Source: Prochilodus magdalenae (taxonomy: Eukaryota; Chordata; Actinopteri; Characiformes; Prochilodontidae). Taken from it: a stretch of 64,000 nucleotides of DNA. The position numbers and the translations under genes were made by a program. Within the stretch, counting starts at the first letter, position 1. The number at the start of each line of letters is the position of its first letter. Positions 46,560 through 57,011 of this stretch are shown here, piece after piece. Location: the NCBI GenBank assembly GCA_024036415.1, contig JAMWET010001661.1, positions 1,364,001 to 1,428,000 on the forward strand. The letters run 5' to 3'. The notes beneath the pieces were generated by a model, which had not been told where the DNA came from, searched no databases, and saw nothing but the letters and a program-made list of their open reading frames with translations.

Positions 46560-47470
46560 CGGTTTCTTTCTAATGTTGGTTTGTTGGTTGTTGTTGTGTT
46601 GTTCATATTGTGTTGTGTGTTTGTGTTGTTAACGTGTGTGTGTGTTGTTTTTTTTTTTTTGTGTTCTTTTTTTTTGTCAATATTGTGTGTTGTTTCCTGC
46701 TTGATGTGCGGGATGTGTGTGTCCAGTGGTAAGTGTGTGGTGTGTGGTTCGTATGTGGTGCAGGCATTGTGTATCCTCATCGTGTGGGGCTCTTGATTTG
46801 ACTATTGTGTGGCGCTGAAGTCGTGTTACTATTGTGTTTGATCAGTCGTGCTTCCACAACACGAGGTGGGTTTGTAGGTCAGGTTTTACTATTGTGCTGT
46901 GTGTGGGTGTGTGTGTGCTGACTATTGTGTGTGTGTGTGGTTTACTATTTTGTGTTGTGTGTTGTTTACCTATTGTTGTCCGTGTCGTGTTAAGTTACTA
47001 AAGAGTTTATTTTGTGAATCGTGGCTGTGTTAGAGTTATGTGTGTGTGTGTGTGTTGTGTGGTGTTGTTACTATGGTGTGTGTATGTGTGTGTGTTCACG
47101 TGTCGTTCGGTAGTTCGTATGTGGTGTGTTCACGTGCGTGTAGCTGTTTAGTGGTTGTGTGGTGTGTTCAGTCGTACCGTCAGTGTTGGTGTGTGTTCTA
47201 CGTGTCGTTTGTGACGTGTGGTGATGCAGTGACGACAAGAGTTGTAAGCCAAGTGATAAAATCGGCTTCATCGCTGTGCTCTCATCGCGTATGTGTGCGG
47301 TGTGCTTGCACTAGTGTGTGTTTAGTGTGTGTCGTGTGTGTGTGCTGTGATCGTGTGTGTGTGTTTGGGTGTTGGTGAGTATTTGATAGCAAACGTACGT
47401 GCTGTCGTGTTCAACTAGTCGTAGTCGCGTGTGGCGTGTGCGTGTCGTTTTTCACCGTTTATCACCATGA
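46560..47470. repeat. Irregular G/T-rich tract
   Basis: Over 900 bp in which the + strand is dominated by G and T, with many short (TG)n runs. They are broken by irregular bases and by the recurring word 'actattgtg' (46801, 46828, 46888, 46921, with variants after). It is too disordered for a normal microsatellite and carries more CpG than its surroundings. Either a decayed TG-based satellite or a poorly corrected long-read stretch. Open frames across it are artefacts. Confidence 0.8.
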
Positions 47471-47495
47471 TGGGTTAACTGTGGATATACATAAG

Positions 47496-47536
47496 CCCCC
47501 CCCCCCGCCCCCCCCCCCCGCCCCCCCCCCCCCCCC
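47496..47536. repeat. 41-bp poly(C) run with two G
   Basis: C at every position except G at 47507 and 47520. The opposite strand can form a G-quadruplex and this strand an i-motif. Homopolymers of this length are also a common place for sequencing error. Confidence 0.95.
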
Positions 47537-48780
47537 TTTCCCTCCCTGCCTCTGACTGCGCTCTATTTACGCCACACTTCTGTCTGACAGGATTATGCTT
47601 AATAAACTGCTTGTGCGGTCAAGTTCAGCAAATTTCCATATTTTATATCCTGGCTGTTTGGAAGAACACCTTTTTATAGAACACGCATCATTTTGGCCTC
47701 ACGCAAATGTGTCCGCTACCACTATAATAACCACTGAAAAGAATTTTACACTTGTTCCTCTGGTGTCTTAGATTAAGAGAAGAGGGTTATTAATGGGCCG
47801 TGCAGACTCAGCAGAGCACGCCGAAACCTAACTCTTCCATGCAATTACAGACCAAAAAAACACAGAGAACATCAGGAGTCTGCGAGACTCGGGTGCCGGG
47901 TGCGCTGCAGTAAATGTCAGTGTTCATGTTAATTGATCAAAATATCGATTTCTCTTTAGGTTGGTCAGACGGCGCTGTCAAATCGACAGAACAGGGAAAT
48001 TCTTATGCCAAGGTTCATCTGCTGGTGATTCTGACATGTTTTTGACCTCTGACCAGAGGGGAGGGTCAGGTGTTCCTCACTTTCACATATGAATACTTCA
48101 TTGAAAGGGCAAGGAATCTCGAATTCCTATTTCTTACATTGTATAAATCTAGAGATGTCGTGTGTCCATGATCTTGTGCAACCTGCCGTTCCTCTGGCTG
48201 TTTGCTTGCCTAAAAAATGCTGAGCAGGATCAGTTGACTTCCGTTTGGATTAAAAAGAAAACAAATTGGAAGGAGGAAAAGATCTGAAAGATCTAAGAGG
48301 CTGAACAGTGGCTTTGATAAGTTGTTGGTCGCACAGTCCTGTTGTCAGATGGTCGTACAAGCTGTCCCGTCACTGGATGTGACCAAAAAGCTTTAAAAAA
48401 AATGCAGACATGAGTGATAAAAAAATCTGTCAACCATGGAGCCTTCTTAATTAATTTTCAGTAACACTAGCGAGTACCGTACACGCCAGTTCGAAGTCTG
48501 TGACCTGAAGGAGTACAAAACAAGATGATAAATTAACAATAGAATTAATTACATGAAAAAATGAAAGAAAAATGGCTGTTTTCAGTTATTACTGAATATA
48601 TTGTTAAGTATTGACCATAAATATTTAGGTTAGAGGCTCATTTAATATCTTATATTTTTCTAGAGTATTGACTATTAATGCTGCTGATTACGTCAGTTTT
48701 CTGTTCTTTTTATTATTCTATACTTACTTGTATGTGAACAGTGTGCCTATATTTTTGGGCCTGGTCAATCAAATAGTTTC
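47537..48780. other. Unique non-coding DNA
   Basis: No gene recognised. 47.56-48.02 kb reads as ordinary repeat-free sequence with several CpGs and may include a conserved element. Confidence 0.4.
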
Positions 48781-49400
48781 CATGCCATTGCAACGTTCGT
48801 TTAGCGAGACATTACGTAAGACCAACCACCCAGGGTGTGATAAATAGTTTGGAAATGTTACCTAAGTAACCACCTGATGTGGAAGTATAGACCCTGATAA
48901 ACAAACAGCCCAATCAACGGAGCCCTGTAGGCTTTACCACCATGACTGAGAGATATTGTAGATGTAAGCACAGTCAGCCTTTAGCAGCGAGCATTATATT
49001 CTCAACCCTGGCCAATAACATAGCAACTTCTTAGCAACCACCAGGGATAAATGAATATCGTAAAAACCCCTCTTGTATAAGGAACCAATAACAACAGACC
49101 ATCAAACACCCTAGCTACACCTGAAGACGAAACCGTTGTACAACAACAGACTACGACATCTTCTCTTATTAAGGCCATAACATATGACAAACACCTTAGC
49201 AACTACCTGGGAGACCATCACACAAGCCTAGCAACACCATTGCAACCTCTTGGGACAACATAGCAATGTCTTAATGACCATCTGGGATACCATATCAACA
49301 GCCTAGCAACCCTTCCGCTACCATTTGGGTTAACATAGCAAACAAATGGTTATAACGGCAGCCTAGCAACACCTTGGAAGCCACATGGGAGACCTCTCTG
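48781..49400. repeat. Degenerate minisatellite, 'tagcaacacc' type
   Basis: Decayed units of about 40 bp: 'catagcaacttcttagcaac', 'cctagcaacaccattgcaac', 'tgggataccatatcaacagc', 'cctagcaacaccttggaagc'. The same unit type is at 11.1 kb and 51.2 kb. Divergence is uneven, with some stretches nearly lost. Confidence 0.65.
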
Positions 49401-49439
49401 TGACCCACATCAGTTCCCTTAGCAAGCTGAAACATTAGA

Positions 49440-50330
49440 CTAATCAATTTGGGTATAACTATAAGCCACACTTATACGGCTATTTGCTGTACCTTAGGTG
49501 AAACATAGCATAGGACCATAATTAAGCACGATTAGCTCCAGAGCATCCATTTCTAAGTTTTTATATGCACGGATTGTTGTCCATATAATCTATTCCCTAA
49601 GCTTTACGTTTCTATGACTACCCATGTACCAAAAAAGATGCCGCGCTTTTGGATAAACATGAGACACAGAAACTAGTTAATATTTACACTGTCCACGTAC
49701 AGTTATGACTTATTACTTTGTTGCCCCAGAAGTCCGCCCCAAACACAACTCTTACAGCCCTGCTAGAGACTCAGTTATAAAAGCTTCGCACCGAGATGTC
49801 CAGCTGGGATCGACTCATACATGGTATGTATGCTGTATAAGGCCCGAAACCGTAAAGAGCCTCATTGGGGAACTTTTAATTTTAGGAGTGCTGGAACGCC
49901 CATGCAGGTCACAATCCCAACTAGCTCGATAGACCTGTTAACATTGACATTTCACCTTGGGAAGGGGCTCCATAGTTTGGCTCGTCACGGCTCGGTCCGT
50001 AATGGAGTGTCAAGCCAGCGACAGACCTCTGTAGTGCTAGGTGAACCCGACGATTGGCGAACAGGATGGCAGCAGGTCTCAATCGCTTTCAAACTGTGTC
50101 GCAAACTGTAGAGCTGGCATGCAGTGGTCAGGTTCAATTGGGTAATCAATTACCAATTTCACTGGGCCTCCTCGTCATAAGTACGATAGATCTCCAGAAG
50201 AGCAAGTGGATAATCCATCGACACGCCTAGTCTGGTGAGCTTGTCAGCGCAGACACAAGCAGAGGAGATCACTACGCGATGTCACTAGAAAGTCCACTCA
50301 CCCTTGTCCACCAATAGAAAGGAAAATCAC
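49440..50330. other. Compositionally anomalous CpG-rich block, no gene recognised
   Basis: I count about 28 CpG in 49621-50320, against 3 in the similar-length stretch 51001-51700. There is no sign of a CpG-island promoter, repeat or known protein. Frames at 49705-49932 and 49821-50111 are unrecognised. Word usage looks close to random. Possible readings are a recently acquired or rarely methylated segment, or uncorrected sequence filling an assembly gap. Confidence 0.5.
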
Positions 50331-51190
50331 GGGAGGCAACCTCAGTGAGGAGAGGGAGACAGTGGAAATTATTTGCCGGCTGATGCACTCCATCTCTGAG
50401 TGTGATAATTTGCTCTGGAGTATTGAGTCAACGCGCAGGTATGAAGTGCAGCCTCACAGCTCGTGTTAATGGCATGAAAATGTATGCAATCACACATTCG
50501 GTTCACTGTCATTTATCAGAACAGTGGGGAGCAGCTCACGGGAAAAAAAAAAAGAATTAAGAAAAAGATTCTCTATTTCTTTGGCACTAAACTAACACTG
50601 GGTGGTATGTCGACAGTTTCAGCTGCTCTTGAAAGAGAAATGGAGCGGTAGCAAGGGTGCTTTGAGCCCAAGGCGTTTCCTCTTGCTTTGGGTTCAAAGA
50701 AGCAATTCAGATGAATCAAATAACTATGGCCGCCATTTTCATGTGCACAGATTGGCTTTTAATCAGTGTGACAACCACATGGCCTCTAAGGAATTTGATT
50801 GAGTGATTGCAGTCAGAGTGTTGATTGTCTTCACTACAGAAAAGCAGAGGAAATCCAAGAATATCTCTCCAGTTCCTATTCGCTCTCATCACATGCTGAA
50901 CGGAGGTCATGATTCGCTCGTACTGTGTTTACAGAACTGTTATGAAGCGCAAGCTGTTTGTTTTACACATTACGTCATGGGCCTCCATTAACAGATTCAG
51001 CCAAAACATTAAAAACTTGACCCCTCAGTGGTGATTATTAGCAGATTGAATTTTTTGATTGAAAGAATTATTATATCAAAGTTCATTTTTAGGGTCAATG
51101 AACCTAATTCATTTAGAGTACGTTTTTATGTTGAACCAACAAAACACTTTTTCCCCAAATGCGCTACATTTCCTACATTTCCTTTTCATA
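50331..51190. other. Unique DNA, conserved-looking
   Basis: Two repeat-free blocks (50.33-50.53 and 50.59-50.99 kb) include 'gtgtgataatttgctctgga', 'catttatcag', 'ggccgccattttcatg' and 'ggaatttgattgagtgattg'. They look like conserved non-coding elements. No exon is recognised. Confidence 0.4.
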
Positions 51191-51310
51191 AATACCAACA
51201 TCTTAGCAACCACCTGATCTTCTACTGCAATAACCAAGCATTCTTAAAGCCACAATCTGGGATAACATAGTATGATGCTAGTAACACCTTAAAGAGGCCA
51301 TAGAATGGAA
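51191..51310. repeat. Short piece of 'tagcaacacc'-type minisatellite
   Basis: 'catcttagcaaccacctgat', 'gggataacatag' and 'ctagtaacacctta'; about two decayed units. Confidence 0.55.
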
Positions 51311-51825
51311 AGCTGCATTTACTGCATGGCTGATTAAGGATAGCTCAGTATCTAGAACAGACATACCATGAACCCCAAATACCATTGTTCCTTATTCAAA
51401 TACAAATCCTATGTTTGTAAAGGAGGGCAGAAGAAAGGGCAGTTCCAAAATACTAAAGCATTACTAAGTGTCCTTACTTCTACGAAAATCACACCCCTAA
51501 AATTTACATTTCCCAGATCAAGATTTGGCCCAGCAAAACCAATAACAGCTGAGCAACAGGAAAGTTGGACTATGTGTGTTAAAATCTACTGTTCTACTCA
51601 ATTCATAGTGAGGGTAATGGATAATACTGATCTTTAAACATGACTTATATTGGCTTATTATAATCAAATGTTCTATATTCCAGCCTCAATGCTATGACTT
51701 GTACAGGTGCTGGCAGACTGCATAGAAATGTAGTTTTCAGGCTGTTCAAGGCATGGTTAATATTCATCATTAAACAATGCTGAAATTGGTTTCCTATACA
51801 GACATGCATATCTACACATCCACAC
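51311..51825. other. Unique non-coding DNA
   Basis: Nothing recognised. A short CACACA run abuts the SINE at the right edge. Confidence 0.45.
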
Positions 51826-52036
51826 ACACACACACCTAGGGGCAATTTAGTATCTCCAACTCACCGGACTGTTTGTCTTTGGACTGTTGGAGGAAACCTG
51901 AGCTCCCAGAGGAAACTTAAACAGACATAGGGAGAACATGCAGACTCCACACAAAATGGGCCGTGGTCACCTGGGGAATTAAATCCAGACTCTTGTCTGT
52001 CGCTCGGAGGCAACAGCACTACCCCCTTGCCAAGCT
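51826..52036 (-). mobile_element. tRNA-headed SINE-like repeat, 3'-truncated
   Basis: On the minus strand it has a tRNA-like head ('tggcaagggggtagtgctgt', then 'ggatttaattcccc' as a decayed B box). The body is 'ctgcatgttctccctatgtc', 'acagtccaaagacaaacag' and 'gagatactaaattgccccta'. The body matches 26.64-26.75 kb, so the two copies together show the whole element. It ends at a short CA run. Confidence 0.8.
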
Positions 52037-52657
52037 TATCCACATTTTATTGAGTGAACCACATAAGGCAAATTAGCTAATTTCATTTTTGGGCCAAAAC
52101 CATATCTCTGCATTTTTCACCCTGACCAAAATCACATGGCTTGTATGTAGACATTAAAAACGATTTAAATTGCTGGAAAAAGGAAAGGAAAACCATACAA
52201 CCATGATGATAGTCAATGTGGAGCACCTTGGCACCGAGGTCGAACCAACTGCTAACAAAACAGTTGTACCTCCATACTTTTGTATGCTTTCATAAGTGTT
52301 CCTGAGTAGAAGGGCAACTGGAGAAGAAGGTAGGTCTTCTATTTTCCTCCACAATAGCTGCTGATCTTTCAGTTCAGTTAAAAATCGCTCTTCATAACAT
52401 GAGCTTCATGCCCAACATATGTTGTGATTTTTCTTTTGTACCTTTTTTCACAATATTGTCAAAACTAGCTCTGATTTTGCATCTACAAGGTGGACACAGT
52501 GTTTGAAAAGCATCTTCACTGTTGTGTAAACTAACTTACGGCCACCACATCATTGTCGCTGCAGTGCTGTAAATGTAGAACTACAACATGCATGCATGTG
52601 GTATGAGTAGTTGATAAAATGGACCATAGGGTTATGGCTTATGGGTGTGTATATGCT

Positions 52658-52694
<37 letters not shown>

Positions 52695-53499
52695 ACATGA
52701 ACGATATTAACAGCTCCAGTTATTAGCATCACCAATTAGCATGGTATAAACATGGACTCAAGCACTTTAGCACAGCTAAATATGGTACACTAAATATTAG
52801 CATCCATGTTGAAGGCTAATTGCAACTTTTATGCAACACTATCTTTGATCTGTTTGCTGTATACAGATCACAGTCTATCTGGATATTATAATAAAGTTGA
52901 TTTTTAATCTTCCACATTTCTTTGATATATGCAGGTTGAGCAGGTTGACAGCAACTTGCAAGTTTGAAGCCGAACGCGGTTTCATCAGCAGCCAGCGGCT
53001 TGTCGGCTGTGTAGAGACGATGCAGAGAAGCTGTTTCTGTCACACCGCTCTCTCTCTGTGAGCAGCGTTCTCCGGTGATGCCTCTGCCTCTAATTTTCAA
53101 GGCCTACGGAGCAGTAACACTTATCAGCCGGAGAGGTGCAGCTAATTTACTGCACAGCATCTAAGAACAGCCCCTTCTTCCTCCTCTGCTGATAAATTAA
53201 AGCAGATAAGAGTTTAGATTAGATATGTTTTAATTAGACAGACACCTCGTTAGTAAGACTGAGGAAACTTTTTGGATTTGATTTCATGCTTTTTACACAG
53301 TTTTACCTGCTTTCTACGAAAGAAAGGTTCTGATTACCTGTCAAAGCTGCTTCAGTCACCTGAAGGGGGGCAGCTTGTTTTAAGGGGCCCAAATTCTACA
53401 TGTATTTCCCTTGATGTTTACTCATGACATTTCCAATACCATAAGCACAAAAAGCAGTGATCCTTTTTTACACTACCTCACTACATGTACCTGTATACT
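52037..53499. other. Unique non-coding DNA around a TG microsatellite
   Basis: No gene recognised. 53.09-53.25 kb ('cttatcagccggagaggtgc', 'gctgataaattaaagcagat') looks like a possible conserved element. Confidence 0.4.
52662..52691. repeat. (TG)n microsatellite
   Basis: 15 clean TG units. Confidence 0.97.
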
Positions 53500-53550
53500 T
53501 CACAATTATACAGGTGGGGCCAAACTTCTGTAGGCTAAATACAATGTGTG
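53500..53550. repeat. Partial copy of 'atatgtaaatgagctc' dispersed repeat, right end
   Basis: 'caggtggggccaaacttctg', then 'taggctaaat', matches the right part of the copies at 26.13 and 8.24 kb. Confidence 0.45.
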
Positions 53551-53559
53551 CATACATGA

Positions 53560-54220
53560 TTTTATGCAAGTCTGAGTCCTATATTAGTCAAGTGTGAATC
53601 TGAGCCATTAACCAATTAAGTTATGAGTCAAGAGTCAGTTTAGTGTGTGTCTGAACCAAATCTCAAGCACAAGTTTGAGTCAGGTCACATGTCAGTTAAG
53701 TGTGCATCCAAGCCATTGGTCAATTAAGCTTGGGTCGGTTAAGTTTGAATTTGAGTTATGTCACAAGTCTGTAAAGCTTAAGTCTGAGTTAAGCTGTAAG
53801 TCGGTTGGGCTCAAGTTTTAGTCAAGTCATGAGTTAGTTGAAAGCAAGTTCAAATCGATCCACAAGGCAAGCAGGTGTGAATCTGAGATGAGTGATGAGT
53901 CAATTAAGCACAAGTTTAAGTCACAAGTCAGTTCAGTGTGTGTCTAAGTCACAAGTGAGTTAAACTTGAATTTCAGCCAAGTTACCAATCTTTTAAGTGT
54001 GAGTTCAAATCAAATCAGTCAAGTGCATGTTGAAGAAGAGTCATGAGTCCGTTAAGCTTAAGTGTCAATCTGAGTAATGCCATGATTAACTTAAGCTTAC
54101 ACTTTTGAGGCCAGTCAATTGTATGTCCAAGTTGAATTATGAACCAGTCAGCATGAGTCGAATTTGAGCCATGAGTTAAGTTAAACTTGAGTCTGAGTCA
54201 AGTAATGAGTCAGTTAAGAG
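53560..54220. repeat. Degenerate minisatellite, unit about 33 bp
   Basis: About 20 diverged units of the type 'gtcaagtcatgagtcagtta' followed by 'agctcaagtctga'. Several consecutive units near 53.68-53.82 kb are 33 bp long by my count. Words such as GAGTCAGTTAAG and CAAGTTTGAGTC recur throughout. It may be related to the GACTTGACTC-type minisatellite at 1.7 kb, read on the other strand. Confidence 0.82.
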
Positions 54221-55320
54221 TCTCCATTTTTGTTTTGTATGACATCACAAAACAATACATTGAAAATTGGCTGGATGACCTGAATGCGTTTTGTACTTTA
54301 ATAATATTTATAGACTGCATCTGATCAGTGAGATGTTTAATGTTCTGGGATATACCCCCTTTAGATTTTTGTGAAAACCTTGTTTTAATCACAGTGTGAA
54401 TCTCTGGAATGCAAAATAAAAAGGTGATGCATTAGAAAGAAAAAGAGATATGAGCCTATTAGCCGGAGAAGAGGGGTTTGAGCTGAAGCGGCAACAGCGG
54501 CGTCCTCACAGGAATGCACATTTACTTCAATTTGAAGTTCATTTTAATTGATACCACAGGGACAGAGCGAGTGCCACTGAAGTGATGGCTGTACTAATGG
54601 CGACCGAAGCATCTTTTGTCCCTGCATAAAAGATGAGGGCAATGTTTCTCGCTTGATAGGCTCATCTATTAAGTAGTCAGGTAAAAATGGAAACCATTGT
54701 CTGCTGCTATCAGCCGACGTGAAAATGCAGCATGAGAATGCATTTCAAATTCTAAAGCCGACCACTAACACCAGCATCAAAGAAGAAGAGGAAAACTGCA
54801 CTTTTGTCCAAACATCTGATCTTTCCTTAATGGCAGTAATCTGTATGTGTTATTTGGGCATGGATATTCAATGCATTTTTTTTTTTTTCATTTTGCAGCC
54901 TTTTTTTTTACACCATTTTCATGGAAGAAGAGATGAAAGAGGGAAAAACATGCAAAATAGCAGCATCTTCACTCCCACAGAAGAGTGGTGGTTTTCTGTG
55001 GCTAGAGAGTGGAGGTAGATGTTTCTAATAACACATAGAAAATCATCCTGCTTCTTCTACACTTCATAGCAGTAAGGTGAGAAATCAAGATATGGCAGAC
55101 TGGCAGGAGTGACATATCTGAAATATGTGTACCAGTCGGGACTTTATCCACAGGACACATGTCAAATAGAACAAAGGCTCCACTCTCACAGATCTAGATG
55201 TATCCGGCTGAAATAAAAGCATCTATTTCCATGTAAATGCAGGTGTGAAAGTGTCTGGGATGGTTCTTGAAGAGGTCATAAGAAGTCCTCAAATTTTTAT
55301 TTGTACCTTCATTGTTTTTT
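54221..55320. other. Unique DNA; strongest candidate conserved block at 54.44-54.76 kb
   Basis: 54.44-54.76 kb is repeat-free, balanced in GC and dense in motif-like words ('aagttcattttaattgatac', 'gacctaatgg'-like cores, 'gctgctatcagccgacgtga'). In style it is the most enhancer-like stretch in the window. The rest shows nothing; a frame at 54719-55018 is unrecognised. Confidence 0.4.
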
Positions 55321-55437
55321 CCATTGGCCACTTTATTAGAAACACCTTGTGCTTCAACTTACTGAGTACTTTATGACACCTACCTTGTGATTCCACTAAC
55401 TGGCCACCAAAACAGAAATGCCTAACCGACTACTTCA
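55321..55437 (-). repeat. Third locus of the 42-bp minisatellite type
   Basis: Read on the minus strand: 'gtggccagttagtggaatca', 'caaggtaggtgtcataaa', then 'aagcacaaggtgtttctaat' and 'aaagtggccaatgg'. Units are 38 bp here. Same consensus as 4.4-4.9 kb but in opposite orientation, with no 140-bp module. Confidence 0.75.
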
Positions 55438-55459
55438 TGCTATAGCATCTTGACAGTCC

Positions 55460-56480
55460 TGGAACCAATGCTAGGGATTCCATGAACCAGTGGGTTGTGG
55501 CAGTCCTGACAAACAGGAGGTAGCAGGTGTGACTAGGGAAACACACGTCAGACCTCCAGACCCTCTGTATTGACGTACCACAAGGTTGTGTACTCTCACC
55601 TCTTCTTATCAGTCTCTACACCAATGACTGTGTCTCTAAGGAACCAGCTGTGAAGATCCTGAAGTTTTCAGATGACACCACTGTGCTGGGCCTCACAGCC
55701 AACAGTGATGAGTCTGCCTACTGAAAGGAAGTTGAGCAGCTGGTCTCCTGGTGCAGCAGCAACCATCTGCTTCTCAACACACAAAAGACAGTAGAGATGG
55801 TAGCAGACATCAGGCGCAGCCCCCTCTCCCATCAGCCCTTCCAACATCAATTGTTATGCTGTTTCCACTGTGAAGTTCCTGGGCACCACCATATCCAAGG
55901 ATCTCAAGTGGGAGAGGAACATGGTTTCCATAGCCAAGAAAGCACAGCAAAGAATGTTCTTCCTAAGACAGCTGAAGAAATTCAACCTGCTGCAGAACCT
56001 GATGATCCAGTTTTACGGAGCGAACATTGAGGTCCATCCTCACATTTTCCATAACCATCTGGTTTGGTTCTTTAGCCTTACAAGAATGATCCAAAACAGC
56101 TGTACATGATCAGGATGGCAGAGTGGATCACTGGGTTTAACCTGCCAACACAGGACACCTACAACAGCAGGGACCTATAGCATGCGAGCAAAATTACAGG
56201 TGAATGCTCATCCTGGACGTCAACTCTTTTAGACACTTCCCACTGGTAGAAGACTCAGGACCATCAATACCAGCACAACACAACAGCTTTCATTATCCAT
56301 AGTGGGCACCATGCACTTATAACTTGCACCTCCTCACTGTACTACAGTAACTCATCTATACAGCAATACTTCTTTGCACAGCTGTACAGGTGTTAACCTT
56401 CACAAATGTTGATCATCATGTATTATTCTGTATGTAATAGCTTTTACAACAAATGTCTGCTCAGATCTGCATTTAAATAC
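55460..56480 (+). mobile_element. LINE fragment with reverse-transcriptase sequence
   Basis: A 5'-truncated non-LTR retrotransposon. It starts inside the reverse transcriptase and runs through the C-terminal region (including 'KAQQRMFFLRQLKKFNLLQN' near 55940-56000, which is characteristic of CR1/L2/Rex1-group LINEs) into about 200 bp of 3' sequence. It is a different family from the L2 tail at 39 kb. The left boundary is uncertain. Confidence 0.85.
55507..56300 (+). pseudogene. Reverse-transcriptase pseudogene of the LINE
   Basis: Visible motifs are the 'PQGCVLSPLL' block (55578-55607) and the catalytic box FSDD (55665-55676; FADD is usual). An in-frame TGA at 55722-55724 breaks it, and several frameshifts follow, for example before 'GTTISKDLKWERN'. 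The endonuclease and N-terminal polymerase fingers are absent. It cannot support retrotransposition. Confidence 0.85.
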
Positions 56481-56636
56481 ATACATACCCATACATGCAT
56501 ATTTACAGATCACTTAGTTTCTATCCATGACTCTTTATTTTATTGGCTTTTATCCCTTAGATAAATAGTTGTAAAGTAGTGTGTGTGCTTCCCTACATGT
56601 GTATCATATCTAAAGTGACTGTGATTCTGAATACAG

Positions 56637-56701
56637 GAGATATGCAGAGCAGTGACACTGCCGAGCTGGAGGAAGGAAAGGTGGATGGAGATGGAAATAG
56701 G
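56637..56701 (+). other. Possible small exon (speculative)
   Basis: A 65-nt stretch between an AG ('gaatacag') and a good donor ('agggtaagg'), open in the frame giving 'DMQSSDTAELEEGKVDGDGN'. The acidic peptide looks protein-like, but I recognise no family, and the acceptor's pyrimidine tract is poor. A lone small exon inside a huge intron is possible; chance is more likely. Confidence 0.18.
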
Positions 56702-57011
56702 GTAAGGAAAACTTGAGTGCCTTTGTTTTCTTCTATTTAGAGCAGAGGAAACTTTATAAGCTAATTAAACAGGAACAAGCACAAAAGTAAACAGTCCTGG
56801 GCTTTTCAGCTTTCTTTTTAGTCCTACTGCGAAACTTTTACTCCCCCATGATCCAACCACAGACTCCCTCACCGGTCTGCATCTACTGCCGGAGAAACAG
56901 GAATTCATTATATTTACGAGGGAGAGGAGGAGAGGAGCGGAAAGGTATAACTTTTACCAGTTTTGAAGGTTAAGAGATAATTTTGTGGCACCTTCTTTTA
57001 CACCTCTTATG
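56702..57011. other. Unique non-coding DNA
   Basis: Nothing recognised. Confidence 0.45.

Noticed and set aside
46581..47378. Cys/Val-rich frames suggesting a small secreted peptide
   Set aside because: They come from TGTG text in the irregular G/T tract.
49621..50320. CpG island promoter
   Set aside because: CpG density is high against neighbours, but GC is not island-like, and no TATA, initiator or downstream gene is recognisable.
53560..54220. CRISPR-like regular repeat
   Set aside because: Units are contiguous and diverged with no unique spacers, and the genome is a vertebrate. It is a minisatellite.
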